From: Fasciola hepatica
Taxonomy: Eukaryota > Platyhelminthes > Trematoda > Plagiorchiida > Fasciolidae
DNA length: 64,000 bases
NCBI GenBank assembly: GCA_948099385.1
Contig: CANUEZ040000103.1
Coordinates: 9,038,501 to 9,102,500 of the forward strand
Direction of reading: 5' to 3'
Positions 33,780 through 46,221 of the stretch are shown here, piece by piece. The notes under the pieces were generated by a model, which worked only from the letters and a program-made list of their open reading frames with translations, was not told the DNA's origin and did not search any database. Within the stretch, counting starts at the first letter, position 1. Every line of letters starts with the position of its first letter. Made by a program: the position numbers and the translations under genes.

Positions 33780-36700
33780 AACCCCGGCCCCTGTTGGCGA
33801 CCCACGAAGCCGGGTATCACACCAATAGTCATCTTTTGAACGTAAGGGACATTATTTCAAATAACCTATTCCTTGTAGATGCCGGTGCCGAAGTGAGCGT
33901 CCTCCCCCGAGCGAAAGACGACAATAGCACACCGCAGGCCCAAACACTACGCGCTGCCAATGGCACGACCATCCCAACGTTTGGCCAGCGGTCGCTCACC
34001 TTAAACTTGGGTTTAAAGCGTAATTTTCGTTGGGTATTCATCATCGCCGACGTCCCGTACCCAATTCTGGGCATTGACTTCCTGCAGCACTTTCACTTGT
34101 TGGTTGATGCACGGTGCCGCAGAGTGGTGGATCGTCAGACCACTCTCGCCGTTGCGGGTCGTAATTCGCGAGTAAATCACGTCACGCCCTTTTACGTTCA
34201 ACCACCGGCACTTCAACCTCATGGCGAACTCATCGCCGCCTACCCGGCCGTGTTTCGGCAGGCCGGGCCTCTCTTAGCAGTGACGACCAGTGTCACTCAC
34301 CATATCGATACTAAGAGACCCCCAGTGTTCAGTAGGCCGCGTCGGTTAGCACCAGACAAGCTTCGTGTTGCACAGGCCGAATTCGAACATATGCTAGAAC
34401 TGGGTATAATACGCCCTTCTAATAGCCCTTGGGCTTCTCTCCTTCATATGGTTCCTAAGTATAGTGGCGACTGGCGACCCTGTGGTGATTACAGAGCGCT
34501 TAACAAAGTCACCGTCCCGGACCGATACCCGATTCCCCATATACGGGATCTTGCTTCGTCTTTATCAGGTTGCTCCGTTTTCAGCCGTATCGATTTGGTT
34601 CGGGCGTACAACCAGATCCCGGTAGCAGAGGCCGATATACCTGAAACTGCCGTCACTACACCTTTCGGGATGTTCGAGTATCTGCGAATGCAGTTTGCAC
34701 TCAGCAATGCAGCCCAGACCTTTCAACGGTTCATGCACGAAGCAACTCGTGGTTTGGAAAATGTCCACGTATACCTGGATGATATTTTGGTGGCGAGTTC
34801 TTCAGAGCAAGAGCACGCTACACACTTACGAGCACTTTTCGAACGCCTTAGCCAGCACGGCGTTACGATCAATATCGCGAAATGCGAATTAGGCCGGTCT
34901 GATATCACTTTCATAGGACATTCTATTTCATCCTCGGTTATCCGCCTTCTGTCAGATAAAGTTTCCGCTATTCGCGACTACCCTGAACCCCAATCTTTTG
35001 GCCAGTTGCGTCAGTTTGCCGGCCTGGTGAATTTCTACCGCCGATTTATTCCTCACTGTGCGGAAATGATGCAACCCCTCACCGACCTGTTGCGCGGAGG
35101 TAAGCGGAAGTTCGTGTTTCCCGACACGGCACAAGCCGCATTCGCCTTGGTCAAAGATGCTGTCGCCAACACAGCACTCCTTACACACCCCGACCCTTTG
35201 GCTCCTATTTCGGTAGTGACGGATGCCTCGGACACAGCGGTTGGAGCAGTACTGCAACAGTTCGTAGATGACTCTTGGCAACCTTTAGCATTCTTCTCCA
35301 AGCGCCTACAACCCGCGGAATCAAGGTACAGCACGTTCGGTAGAGAGTTATTAGCCATCTACTTGGGAATCCGTCATTTTCGACATGCACTCGAAGGCCG
35401 TTCGTTCACGGTGTTTACAGACCACAAGCCTTTGGTTTACGCACTGAAGTCAGCTTCCGATCGATACTCACCACGCGAGATTCGCCACTTAGGCTTTGTC
35501 TCACAGTTTACTGTGGACATACGACACGTCTCTGGGGTACTTAATCCCGTCGCAGATGCCTTATCGCGCGTATATCAACTAAGTCTGTCACAAACGCCTA
35601 ACATCAATTTGAACGCAATGGCACAGGCTCAAACTATGGACCCTAACATCGAACAACTTCGGCAAAACGGTTCTTTGAGTTTAACCACAGTGCCTATCCC
35701 AGCTTCCCAGAATACCATCGTGTGCGATGTGTCGCAAGGTCGCCCTAGGCCAGTAGTTCCTGCTGCCCACCGTTATACTACGTTCATGACACTCCATAAT
35801 CTGGCTCATCCGGGTGTGACTGCCTCGGTGAAACTGATAACTGAGCGTTTTGTTTGGCACAATGTCAAACGAGATGTCCGTCAATGGGCTCGTGCTTGTC
35901 TGCATTGTTAACGTGTTAAGACCCATAGGCACACTAAGGCGGCGTTAGCCAGGTTTCCAGAACCTGAAACACGTTTTCATCATGTGCACGTCGACCTCGT
36001 AGGACCACTCCCACCTTCGCTTGGGTACGTTTACATACTCACACGCGTGGACCGTTTTACTCGCTGGCCGCAGGCCATCCCTATCCCTCGTCCCACCTCG
36101 GAAGAGGCCGCGAAAGCTTTTCTGACCGGTTGGGTTAGTCATTTCGGTTGCCCGGCAATAGTGACCACTGATCGCGGTCCACATTTTGACGGCGCTTTCG
36201 GCAGCCTACTCGCTACGCTCGGTTGCCAACACGTTAAGACGACAGCTTACCACCCTCAGGCCAATGGTATGGTTGAGCGTTTCCACCGGCAATTAAAAGC
36301 CGCCCTTCGAGCAAACGGTAACCCCCTTTGGAGTGAAACACTACCATTAGCACTCTTAAGCCTGCGTAGTACCGTTAAGGAGGAGTTACACACAACACCG
36401 GCCGTACTAGTATATGGCTGTACACTTCGTCTGCCTGAGGAGTTGGTAGCCCCCTCACCAACCGTGACTTTCGACTACGGTGACTATGCTCAGCGCCTTA
36501 CGCAGCACATGCGAGTGCTCAAGGCCAGTCCGCCGCGTGAACAACAGTCTACAAGTTATGTCCCAACTGCGTTAGGAACCGCTACTCATGTATTCATTCG
36601 CGTCGATGGCGTTCGATCACCACTACAAGCGCCATACACTGGCCCGTTTCGGGTGATAAAACGTGGGGCAAAAACATTTGTCATAGACATCAACGGACGA

Positions 36701-36967
36701 CACGACACCGTATCTATCGACCGTCTCAAGCCTGCCGTCATTGAGTGCAAGCCGCTCGGCCAATTTACACCCGCTCAAGTCGCTCAGTCACCTGCATCGA
36801 GCGAGTTAATACTCAAACCACCCACAATTACGCCTAGCGAGGACTCGGCAGCTAGTCCATCAGATTCTCCAACCGTACCCGCAACGCGAAGTAGCCGTCG
36901 CGGTCGCGAACTACGAAATCCCGTCCGCTTCGCCGATTTCGCGACGATTTTTACAGCCGACTGTTAG
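33734..36967 (+). pseudogene. pol: CsRn1-like Pol (protease-RT-RNase H-integrase), one nonsense codon
   Basis: The polyprotein copies and integrates the element. Protease: [14 protein letters not shown] near residues 50-65, with DAG where DTG or DSG is usual. [51 protein letters not shown] and [11 protein letters not shown] with both catalytic Asps. RNase [18 protein letters not shown] and [12 protein letters not shown]. Integrase: [12 protein letters not shown] then ACLHC at the zinc-binding domain, where an in-frame TAA (35909-35911) interrupts the frame. It then continues with HVDLVGPLPPS, VTTDRGPHFDG and NGMVERFHRQLKA (D, D, E all present), and a GPY/F-type module near PYTGPFRVIKRGAKTFVIDI. 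The total of about 1078 codons is normal for the clade. Confidence 0.92.
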
Positions 36968-37540
36968 CAATAAGTTGGGAAGTTCGCCATGGATTTACCA
37001 AAAAACTGACCCGTGAAATTACAATCTGTAGTTATGGTTTCATTTTCTTCTGGTCTCCTAGCGACTACAACAACACCGAACATCGTTTGTGTGTTGTTTT
37101 TACGGTCCAACATCCGCCGGCGCCCTCAGGCGCTATTTTGTTCTAGTTTACCTTGCCCTCTCTCAGACGGATCTAACAAGTCACATTGGCTTCATCCGTA
37201 GCCTGACTGACTCCCGTGCACGTTCAAGGAGCCAACCGCTCACTGGACAACGGGACGATTGGTCAGCCTGGCACTGGAGACGGCAACTGGACGCCTTTTT
37301 GGATGGACCTGACGAGGCATTTTCCGGCTTGCGTTCGTATGAGACCCGCGGGCGCCAAAACACAGTTGGACCCACGCACATCGGACCTCGAGAGTGCAGG
37401 CACCGGTAAACTCATCAGCAGTCGTTCGACGTCAACAACAATATAACGGAGAAGCTATGAGGAGTTCCTGGACAACCAATAATTCCGGCTTACCATCACT
37501 ACCGAAGCCCAACTCCGTCGGACTTCTAGGAGGAGGCCCC

Positions 37541-37848
37541 TGTAGCGGTTGCCATCTTCGTTCATACTTTTACCACGTTTATTGTTTAACTGAACGCTGA
37601 CTGCCAAGCGCGGTTGCCATTTGACCGTTGCTCTTGCGCACGCCCTCACGCACGCTCCCAAATACACGCTAACCACTATCTCTCCCAATCGCCTTCTCAA
37701 TCTCACGGGTCGTGGAGAATACTGTTCTGGTTAACATATTTGTGCAGTGCCGCACATTAGAGTAACGTGCAGGTGGTCCACGCAGTACGAAGGACCGAAG
37801 CACGCGTTTACTAGGGAAACCGCGAAGTAAGGTCTAATCAACCTCACA
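37541..37848 (+). repeat. 3' LTR of CsRn1-like element
   Basis: 308 bp, starting TGTAGCGGTTGCCATCTTCG and ending ACCTCACA, followed by the CGTT target duplication. 36968-37540 is non-coding 3' internal sequence. Confidence 0.95.
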
Positions 37849-38620
37849 CGTTTGCCAGGTGGCTCATTGGGTGAGGAAATTGGCGTACTGTCTTAATCTA
37901 CTGTTGCATTGTGATCCACAATAGATGGCAACATCGGGTGATGGCAAGTGATAGGTGCACCGGAGTTTCGGGGTGAATTGTGAGTTGCACTATCACCGGG
38001 GTTACTTTTCTGGGCGTGACTCTTGTGCACCTCTCTTTGGAGTGGGGTCTTGTCCGGAAGTATCTTGGCGCACTTGAAGCCGGTTTTGGCTACGACTAAC
38101 GATTGCCGGCTGATAAAGATCTTGGCGACAACTTCATTTGTAAACTGGATTAGCAGTGAACAGGTGGTGCGCAGGGAGGTTTTGCGGAGTCTAACATAGT
38201 GGCACGGTTGTGAGCCAAGGTTGCAAGCACTTAATATCATATTTTTAGCAGCTGAGAGGGGTATTCGGTCTGGAATGTTAAACACAATCGCGTTGTTTGC
38301 CTTTTTATCCGTCTGAAGATTTCCGAGGCAATTGTGTCCACAAACTTCATGGCCAGTAGTAGATTGGTTGTGGTATGGTGTGCGGTTGGATCAAGCAAGA
38401 ACGCTATAGGCATCAGTTGACCGATAATCAGATCAGCGGAGTCAAGTCGGGAGGAAAGACTGGTCAGAGTTTTGCTCATTTCCGTAGTTTGTCTATTGTC
38501 ATTTCCAAGTATATCTACCAAAGAGACTGAGCAGTTATCCGGTGAGTTTTGAAATTTAGTGGTCTTGCGACGGCGAGTGCTGACAGTGATTTTGGGTCGG
38601 CTGAGAGGAGATGTAGGCAT

Positions 38621-39189
38621 ATCTATGGTGTTAAAGATGTGGATGGCCAGTCGGACAAGATGTGGCAATATGCGGGGGTAAGAGAGCTATACGGAAGCGG
38701 GGGATTAAGTGCACAGTATTGCCAATGTATGTAAACCTAAGGGGAGGGTGCTCGCCACAGGAGGTCAATATCGGCGGAACTAATTATGTATCAACTGTTC
38801 AGCTAAAAACTGCAAGCAGTTTCTGCGGATGTTGCAGTTTGAAAGTTTCCGGATGTATTACGCAAGTCAAGACGGCCTTAGTCTCTTTACGAAGGTGATT
38901 CCTGGAGTGGTATCTTGTAGTTTGCTAGTGTTGTTTGACTGAGACTGATACTTCGCTTAGCTCCTACCCTACGATCACTTTTGTATGTATATTATACCAC
39001 TGGGTGGTTCCACGGAATAGTATTCAGAGAAAATTGCTTGGTTTTTTCTGGGTCGGACAACAGGCCTTAAAGCTATAATTTTAGGTATTATCCTAGATAG
39101 CTTAATAAAAACTATACCGATAACAGCGAGAAATCTACGCGGTGTAACGCATGCCGTTCTTATCATTCCAAATCACTTTTATTCTCCCT
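38621..39189 (-). other. 5' untranslated region of the CR1-like element
   Basis: Precedes ORF1 on the minus strand. About 38990-39170 shows distant similarity to 63613-63760 of the third CR1-like element (both translate through similar K-I-I-A-x-R strings), which supports its being element sequence. No promoter motif is identified. Confidence 0.45.
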
Positions 39190-39372
39190 CAGTCTTCTCT
39201 ATCTGTTGATCCACTATGTTATCTCGTCATGAAAAAACTTCGTCTGAACTCTCCAAAATCAATCCTGCACACTTTGATCCAATCCTATCTTCCTCTTCCA
39301 ATCACCGGTACTTTTTTCTACTAGTACTCCTATGCTCTTTGCTTCTGCTCCTGGCGTATCTATTTACGTACT

Positions 39373-39375
<3 letters not shown>

Positions 39376-39410
<35 letters not shown>
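39376..39410. repeat. (TA)n microsatellite
   Basis: About 35 bp of TA inside the CR1-like 3' region. Confidence 0.9.
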
Positions 39411-39411
<1 letters not shown>

Positions 39412-40130
39412 TGCATCCTGCACTGTTTTGCCGGCTATGTCTCATGCTACCACCCCGTTGACCCTCATGACATGCGTCCACTCTTTTTTCATCTGCATCT
39501 CATATGCACCATACCGAATCCCTACAGATTTGTGTGTGTTTTGTGCCCTGTTTGTTGACCATCTACTGCAGTGTATAACAGGCTTATTATTATATGATCC
39601 CTAGCAATGGATCCCTTTGTTCCACCGTCTCCCGCTACCACCTTTTCCCATATCAATTTCTAGCCACCTCCATGCACACCCGACGGTTTTCAGATATCCA
39701 CAATTGAGCATTTCCTGTGTGCCTTTTAGTTTGGTATGCTTTTTCATGTTCCACCATTGTAATGACAGTTTTACGTCATGATGTTCTTTTACTGTTCCAA
39801 ATCGTTTGATCAGTCTCCACCCGATTCCTCTGGTCCGTCACTACATTTCGCATCTGCATTGATCACATAATTAGATCCATTCTTACCTGTTTTCCGTGAT
39901 CCCTTCTTTCATCTTCACTCTTCCAGGAACTGCTCCTCACAGTCCTCGCCACTTCTGTGCTTCCGCGTTCTATTTTTTCTGGCTGTTGAGTTGCCATGTG
40001 CACTTGTCAGGAAGTTAGTCCACCACGATATTCCAAAGTTAATTCTACAACCATTTGATCTAACCTTACTCACCCCTCCCAATGACTGGTAAATTCTTTC
40101 TAGGACCCTATTTTTATTTCTCATGCTTCT

Positions 40131-40133
<3 letters not shown>

Positions 40134-40169
<36 letters not shown>
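40134..40169. repeat. (TA)n microsatellite
   Basis: About 36 bp of TA at the start of the second tandem segment. Confidence 0.9.
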
Positions 40170-40173
<4 letters not shown>

Positions 40174-40899
40174 GCGATCTGCATCTTGCAGTTCCTCACC
40201 GGCCATTTTTCTTGCTATCATCCCAACGACCGTCATCATATGCATCCATCAACTCCACATCACTGCCTCACATCTAGCGTATCCAATACTTATAAATTGT
40301 CTTTCTCATCTTATCAACCATCTACGTCTTGCATTGCTTGCTGCCTTTTTCACGGTGAGTTCTGTGTCCTGTCTGCAGACAATCTACTGCAGAGTAGCAA
40401 CGCTTCATTGATATCTAATCCACTGCAGTGCACCTCACGTTTTTCACCCATCCTCTCTCGCTACCGCAGTTCCTTATACCGATTTCCAGCCTTTCTCCTG
40501 TTTATCAGTCGGCTTCCATATGTAACTAACCGGACCAGCCATCCAGTCCACCCGACCTTGACTTTCAAACTCATCGAGCGTCTATTCAAATCTGCTCTTG
40601 AGCTCATTTATACACCACGCAATCTCTATGGCGTGCATACATCTATCGTATTTTCATCCTACTTTATTCCCATTTTTAACCCATTTTATCCAATATTTTC
40701 ATGAGAGTTTCCATATCTCCATGAACTATATCTGTCCATTCCATCACCTGAATCAACAAGATCATGCACTTGGCATGCGTCGGGCGTTTCCGAAATAAAC
40801 CAATATTATTATTATTATTCTCCTTTGACCCTGATCGCCGCTCCCCCCAATCGCGATAACCTGCCTCCTTCCAACTTACACTACCCCCTAATGTGTCTA

Positions 40900-43638
40900 T
40901 ACCACCTCCCACGAATGGTATATCTTTAGCCACATTCAACTCGCGTTCTTTCGTGTCCTCAAAATAATTACGACATTATCTTATTAACGGAATCCTGACT
41001 GTATGAGGGCATTCCCAATGATCGGGTATCTTTGGTGGGGTACAGTCTTCTAAGGACCAAAAGACCGAACTGGCGTGGTGGCGGGTGCCTATCCCATGTC
41101 AAGAAAATCTTCACCACGAACCTCTTGTTACACTCGGCGCTCGATTCTATTCCCGATTCTCTCTGGTTCACCATCAACCTCCAAGCACTGTTCTTTAGAT
41201 TGGCCGCATGTATCGCTTGCCAAATTTCCCCAGTTCTCTGCTTACACTTTTCATTAGTCTTTCAAATACATCGCTTCCCTTCATTCTGGAACCGAGCTTA
41301 TTGCGGGTGACTTTAGTCTCCTTCATATTTGTTGGCCTACACTCCCGTCTACTCTCAGTCTTATGGACCGGACCACTAGCATCCATATTGGTGGCAGGAA
41401 ACATGTTGTCGAACCTTCCAGAAATGGATTCATAACAGATCTGGTATTTATTTTTAACGTGCTTTTCATGGACGTGTCCGTAACACAAAATTTCCCCGGC
41501 AGGGACCATAAAATGGTTATCCGCCATCTGGCCCCTAGTGGCCCAGATAAGCCCGTGCATCCCTCCAACAATACATTCCTATGCAGAAATTGGGCCTTGC
41601 CAGTCATGCTAATTCGCCAGAAAGAATGGGGTGATTATTTCCTCACCCATGACCCGCAGTATGCTGCTGATATTTTCTAATCCCTCTTTTCCGACTGTCT
41701 GAAAAAACTGCCCAATACTTCCCAGGCTGTACCTAAAAAGAGATCCCTTTGCCTTGCCACTTCATAAGAAGTATTACGAACTTCTCAGACAACTACAAAA
41801 TCCCAACGACTTTTCAATTTTTATTCGTCTAAGGCGCCTTTCCATACTTCTCCAATGACAAGATAATACGCGTCTTCATGACCAAGAAGATAAGGCATAG
41901 AATCATCCCAACAAGTCGCAACATCTTTCTACGTTGCATAAGTCTACAAACGGCGATAGTAGGGCTGAAATCCAACTTCTGGTTCTGAATAACAACTCGC
42001 TTATCACCTAACCACTCTGTATAGATAAAGCCTTTAATGCATTCTTTGCTTACGTCGTGGCTCCAGCTTCTGTCATTGCCCCTCCCCCATCTTGACCGCT
42101 TGCTGGCTCTGACATTTCTATGATTCCCTTTAATGTCAGAAATGTTTCTTAGCTACTATCCAACAGCAAACCCTCCTATTGATTAGACCCCGATGGCTCA
42201 GCACCAGTTGCTCCTATCAATGGCGGACCGCATCTCCCTTGTTGCTGCTTAACCTTTCCACTTTCACCGGAGGGTAGCACCGTACTTGCTAATTGGAAGC
42301 GCTTGGTAATCGCTCCCATTCATAAAAAGGAAACTTAACAAGAGGTATCCGATTATCGTCCCATAAACCGTACTCCCATCTTATCCAGAATTATGGAAAG
42401 ATAGTCAAAGCTCACAATAATAACTATTTATTATGCCTCAATCTAAATACTAACAGCCAACATGGATTCTTTCGTTCACTGTCCCGCATAACTTGTCAGT
42501 ATGATTTTATGAATCTCGTAACCGACTGTACCTCAACCCCACTCTTTGACAAATCTACGATCATTTGGCTTTGTCGATCCAATTCTTCCTTGATTCTCAT
42601 CCCAATTATCTCATCGCTTACAGAACGTCCTAATTACCGGTTACACCTCTAATACCAAGCCTGTTACTAGTGGTGTTATTCATGGCAGTGTTTTGGGCCC
42701 CCTGCTTTTCCTCCTATATATAAATGATATGTTTCCAACAATACTTAGTGGCAAGCCGTTTTTGTTTGCGGACGACACTAAGATGATTTACACTCGTTTC
42801 GCCCGGCAACCTCAGTTCTACTATCCCTTAGTTCTCTGCTGGTCTAACCGCTCTTGATGAATGGTGCTCAACCTGGGCGATGAAATTCTCCACCGACAAG
42901 TGTATTTTTCTTACTTACAAATGCAAGGTTCCTCCCGGTTCTTTATGCATCGGCAGTTCACCCATCGACAGCTAGCTCTTAGCAAGAGACCTCGGCTCAA
43001 GTTATTATTGCTCTTTCAACTTTTCGAAACATGTTGTCTTCCAAACGGCGAAGGCTAAAACGTGTCTTGGTCTTCTGTTCAGATCCTTTCAGCTTAGGGA
43101 GAGCATTCTTTGCATGTACAAAGTACATGCCAGGCGCCTTCTCGAAAGTTGTCCCTTAATCTCTACTAGTATGAAAAATTCCGACAGGATTATTATTGAA
43201 TGTATTCAAAGAAGATTCACAAAGCAGCTTGTTGGTTGGTCGTCTAACTTAAACTACAGGGAACGATGCTTATCGCTCAAAGTTGGACCATTATTGCTTC
43301 GTCGCATCAAGCTAACTTTGGTATTTCCGTATAAGCTATTGACTAGGCAGTGCTATTCCTCCAACCAGTTGTGCTTCTCCCCGAATGCTGGATATTCACT
43401 CATTAATAGACAGTATACTATTACCACACCCTCCGCGAGGACTGTTCTACGCTCTAAATTCTTGCTCTTCACGTACTCCAGAATCTGGAATAAACTTTCT
43501 TTGCACATCAAATCTTCTCAGTCAAAGTATGCATTCGTGCATGCCATTGATAAATTCCTTTCTGTCCCAGCTGTTTCGCACTTATTCAACGTTCACATAA
43601 CCGAAAGTCAAGCTTACGAGAAAGGCATCGACTTTTAA
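40900..43638 (+). pseudogene. CR1-like ORF2 remnant (right arm)
   Basis: Endonuclease: TNGISLATFNSRSF, then DIILLTES, VGYSLLRTKRPNWRGGGCLS and NFPGRDHKMVIRHLA. RT: the SGVIHGSVLGPLLFLLYIND region and FADD-like sequence around 42660-42790, in broken frames. C-terminus: 43114-43638, 174 codons, identical in translation to 21779-22303. Many stops and frameshifts are shared with the left arm. Confidence 0.75.
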
Positions 43639-45367
43639 GCCATTGCTCTGCTTTCTCGTTTTACCTCACCTTCCTGAATAACTTCACCGCCTTTGAAATT
43701 CTAATTGCTTTGTTTGATCGCTTCTCCTAGACTTCGCCATCGACATATGTAAAGTATGTTTGCGTCCACTAACTGTCTTTCCATGACATCCTATAGGATC
43801 CTGCCAACTTAACTTTGAAATAAATCCTTCCAGATGCGTTCGCATTTATAGAGGCAACCGTAATACTCCCCACAGATCGTCAATATGCCCCATCTGCTCC
43901 ACGATTTATTACCTTCATTTAGTTATATCGCGTCTGTGGCCCTGAAACCAACCTCAAAATCGCTATGGAAATGGCATCAGTGACCAACTTTTGGTCGGCT
44001 ATATATCTATATATATTTGTATATATAAAAAGTATATATATACTTGTACATATACTCATTATTGTCCTGTTATTATTAACACAAGCATAGTGAGTAACTC
44101 AAAGCTCCTTGATATTTCTCAGCTTACAATGCCCCTTTTCCGCACCAGGCCACACCACATATACTTCCCTCACCACCTCCGCGATTTTGAACTGGAAAAT
44201 CCAGTCTTATTTATCCCACTTAGCGTGGCTCACTAACTGAACGCAACACCCAGTTACAACGTCACCAATTCTGCTTCCAACCTATCCCTCCAGCTAGGTT
44301 TTTTCCCTTATCTCATGCAGAATTTACTTGTTCTCTTCTACTGAATAACTACTCCAGATCAAATCCTTAACCCGTTATTGAATCTTACGGCTATCAGTAA
44401 TCCACGGTTTACCGTTTCCTTTTTTTAATCTCACGTGTCATAGACCGAGCTTTGCTTTAGTCCATCTACCAATGGACCAATATTGAAGCCCATATAGCCC
44501 GCCATTCTCCATAGCACTTTTTTTCGCCATTCTGGTTTTTTGTACGAATCCTCACCTATTTACTGATCCGTGTATGTCTCGCTCCTTCAACGATTCACCT
44601 TCTTGTCTGTCTCCCATTCTATAGCAACAGAATGGGCATTAACTCCACACTCCTTGATATCCTTTTACTTACGTTTCCTCCTTTCCACACCAGGTCCCAC
44701 CACATGTACTTCCTAGACCACCTCTGCGATTTTCAACTGGAAAATCCAGTCTCACCTATCCAACTGAACTCAACACCCAGTTGTGACGTCGCCAATCCTG
44801 TCCTCACCCTATCCCCCAGCTAACCGTTTTCAGTAATTTCATGCAGAATTTCGTAATTTCTTCTGCTGAATGACTACCCTAGGCGAAATACTAACTTTCC
44901 CATCGAAAGATTTAGCCACACGTATGCGTTTCCTTTTTTAGTCTCTTTTTTCATGGCCTCAATCTGTCTTAGAGATCCGCTGCATCGATGAGCCCGTGGT
45001 TCACTTTTGTTCTTCTTTCCGTTAACCGTTGATCCTCAGCTGGGTTATACCCAGACTGCAACTCTCAATCTCATTTCCCTTGTCACAGTCTTTTGCGTCC
45101 GACCGCTTTCGCATGACCCATCTGATGATGGCACCCACGTATACATATATATACCTTTGGCATGCACCACTCACCTTTCTCCCCCCTTCCCATTAGATTG
45201 TGCCACCTAACACCATAATTTGCATATACATAATAATAAAAAAATCGTTTCGTCCTTCAGTGATACGTGCTCGCCCTCACCTTATTAGTATTAGACTCCA
45301 ATGTGCCACGGTTTTACTTCCGACAGCTTTCCTATTACCCGTCTGATGATCGCGCCCACGTATGCAG

Positions 45368-45369
<2 letters not shown>

Positions 45370-45410
<41 letters not shown>
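45370..45410. repeat. (TA)20 microsatellite, right arm
   Basis: 41 bp, against 126 bp at the paired position in the left arm. Confidence 0.95.
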
Positions 45411-45412
<2 letters not shown>

Positions 45413-45704
45413 TCATGCTCCACTCGCTTTTCTCCTCCCTCCTTACTAGATCGTGCCATTTCTGAACATAATTTGCATACATATCTTTTGAAAAAACGTT
45501 TTGCCCTTTGGTGATAGGTGCTTGCCTTCACTTAATTCCTCTGTCTCAGGCTAGAACTCAGCGGTCTCATCCAGACTGCTATCTTCCTTTTTTCCCCATT
45601 CTTCTTCCAGATCATACCCTCTACTATTGTTTTGTTCCTTGTTCCCAAATTGAACTCCTCTCCTCATCCACCACCTACCTGATATCTCCCTAAATATCTA
45701 CTAT

Positions 45705-46221
45705 CACCCAACTACCCTAGAAAACTACCAGTCTCCATCTAGGGGTCCCTAATAGACCGGCTCACTAGCCGAATGATAACTGATTGTTCAGATAGCGAAA
45801 TGTTCATCGTGTAGTTTCCATCAAAACGATAAGCATAACCCACAGCTGAAACACTCTCCAGACTGCCGCACTCATGATCTCTTTCAGATCGCATTGGTTA
45901 CTTGGGTAGCCGTCGGCCAACTCGACGTTACTCCCGGATTACCGTAGGGACTAGACGATTTGGTCCATCGAATTGACAACGGCGTTAACCTATACTGTCG
46001 CCTGCTGACGTTATAAGAGGCACCGTACACGACTGACTATAATCCTATAGCCGGAGTAACTAACCCCTATGATAATCTCACCGGATCGCGGAGCTGATTC
46101 CTGACACCAATCATCACCTCACACCCGCTCAATATCTATTTCTAATACTCCACTCCAACGGTTCAATTCTTTCCGCGTTGCAGTACGATACCGAGGACCG
46201 GAACCCAGCCCTCGCCGCTGC
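45705..46221 (+). repeat. 517-bp near-invariant non-coding block, copy 3
   Basis: Right-arm counterpart of 19110-19626. In the element's sense orientation it starts CACCCAACTACCCTAG and ends CTCGCCGCTGC. Confidence 0.8.

Larger units (their letters stand above)
32408..37848 (+). mobile_element. Complete CsRn1-like Gypsy LTR retrotransposon
   Basis: 5441 bp bounded by 308-bp LTRs (32408-32715, 37541-37848; TGTA...TACA/CACA) and the 4-bp target duplication CGTT (32404-32407 and 37849-37852). A tRNA-Trp-like primer site is at 32718 and a purine-rich AGGAGGAGGCCCC lies just before the 3' LTR. Gag, protease, RT, RNase H and integrase are present in order. The Gag CHCC motif (CKYH...C...C) is the known hallmark of the CsRn1 clade. 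It sits inside ORF1 of the CR1-like element, whose frame rejoins exactly across the target site. The one obvious lesion is a TAA at 35909. Confidence 0.95.
31881..38620 (-). pseudogene. CR1-like ORF1, split by the Gypsy insertion
   Basis: The likely start is the Met at 38620 (MPTSPLSRPKITVSTRRRKT). The frame runs to about 38270, shifts, then continues as FNIPDRIPLSAAKNMILSAC, VRLRKTSLRTTCSLLIQFTN and QREVHKSHAQ to a stop at 37893. Reading through it reaches the Gypsy site at 37849 and resumes in the same frame at 32407 (EPPGKR joined to PNVQNSPSKS), ending at 31881. The homologous ORF1 at 62378-63534 has the matching NIQDRLPPFAIKQSLLLARD. CR1 ORF1 proteins bind RNA; here a basic Ser/Pro-rich C-terminus is visible but no zinc finger. 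One frameshift and one in-frame stop make it inactive. Confidence 0.7.
25703..39170 (-). mobile_element. Nearly full-length CR1-like non-LTR retrotransposon with nested insertions
   Basis: Right to left: 5' region (about 38670-39170), ORF1 (38620 to 31881, split by the Gypsy element 32408-37848), ORF2 with endonuclease and RT (31708 to 27887, split by 30650-31371), a 2.1-kb 3' UTR, a 3'-terminal hairpin and an (ATT)n tail. Without the insertions it would be about 7.3 kb. ORF motifs place it with CR1-clade elements such as the schistosome SR1/Perere type. It is the best-preserved CR1-like copy in the window. The 5' boundary is set by homology to 63613-63918 and is approximate. Confidence 0.85.
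39190..40820 (+). mobile_element. 5'-truncated CR1-like 3' region (+)
   Basis: Ends with AAATAAACCAATATT and an (ATT)n tail at 40804-40819. 39760-39930 aligns with 25515-25700. It contains two diverged tandem segments, each opened by a (TA)n tract (39376-39410 and 40134-40169) and followed by GCATC-TGCA-type and CCACCCCGTTGACC / CATCCCAACGACC sequence. The tail sits just before the endonuclease of the next + strand copy, so it probably inserted there. Confidence 0.65.

Noticed and set aside
45330..45370. CTGATGA string resembling the start of a hammerhead ribozyme core (also near 45121)
   Set aside because: No downstream GAAA box or matching stems could be found.
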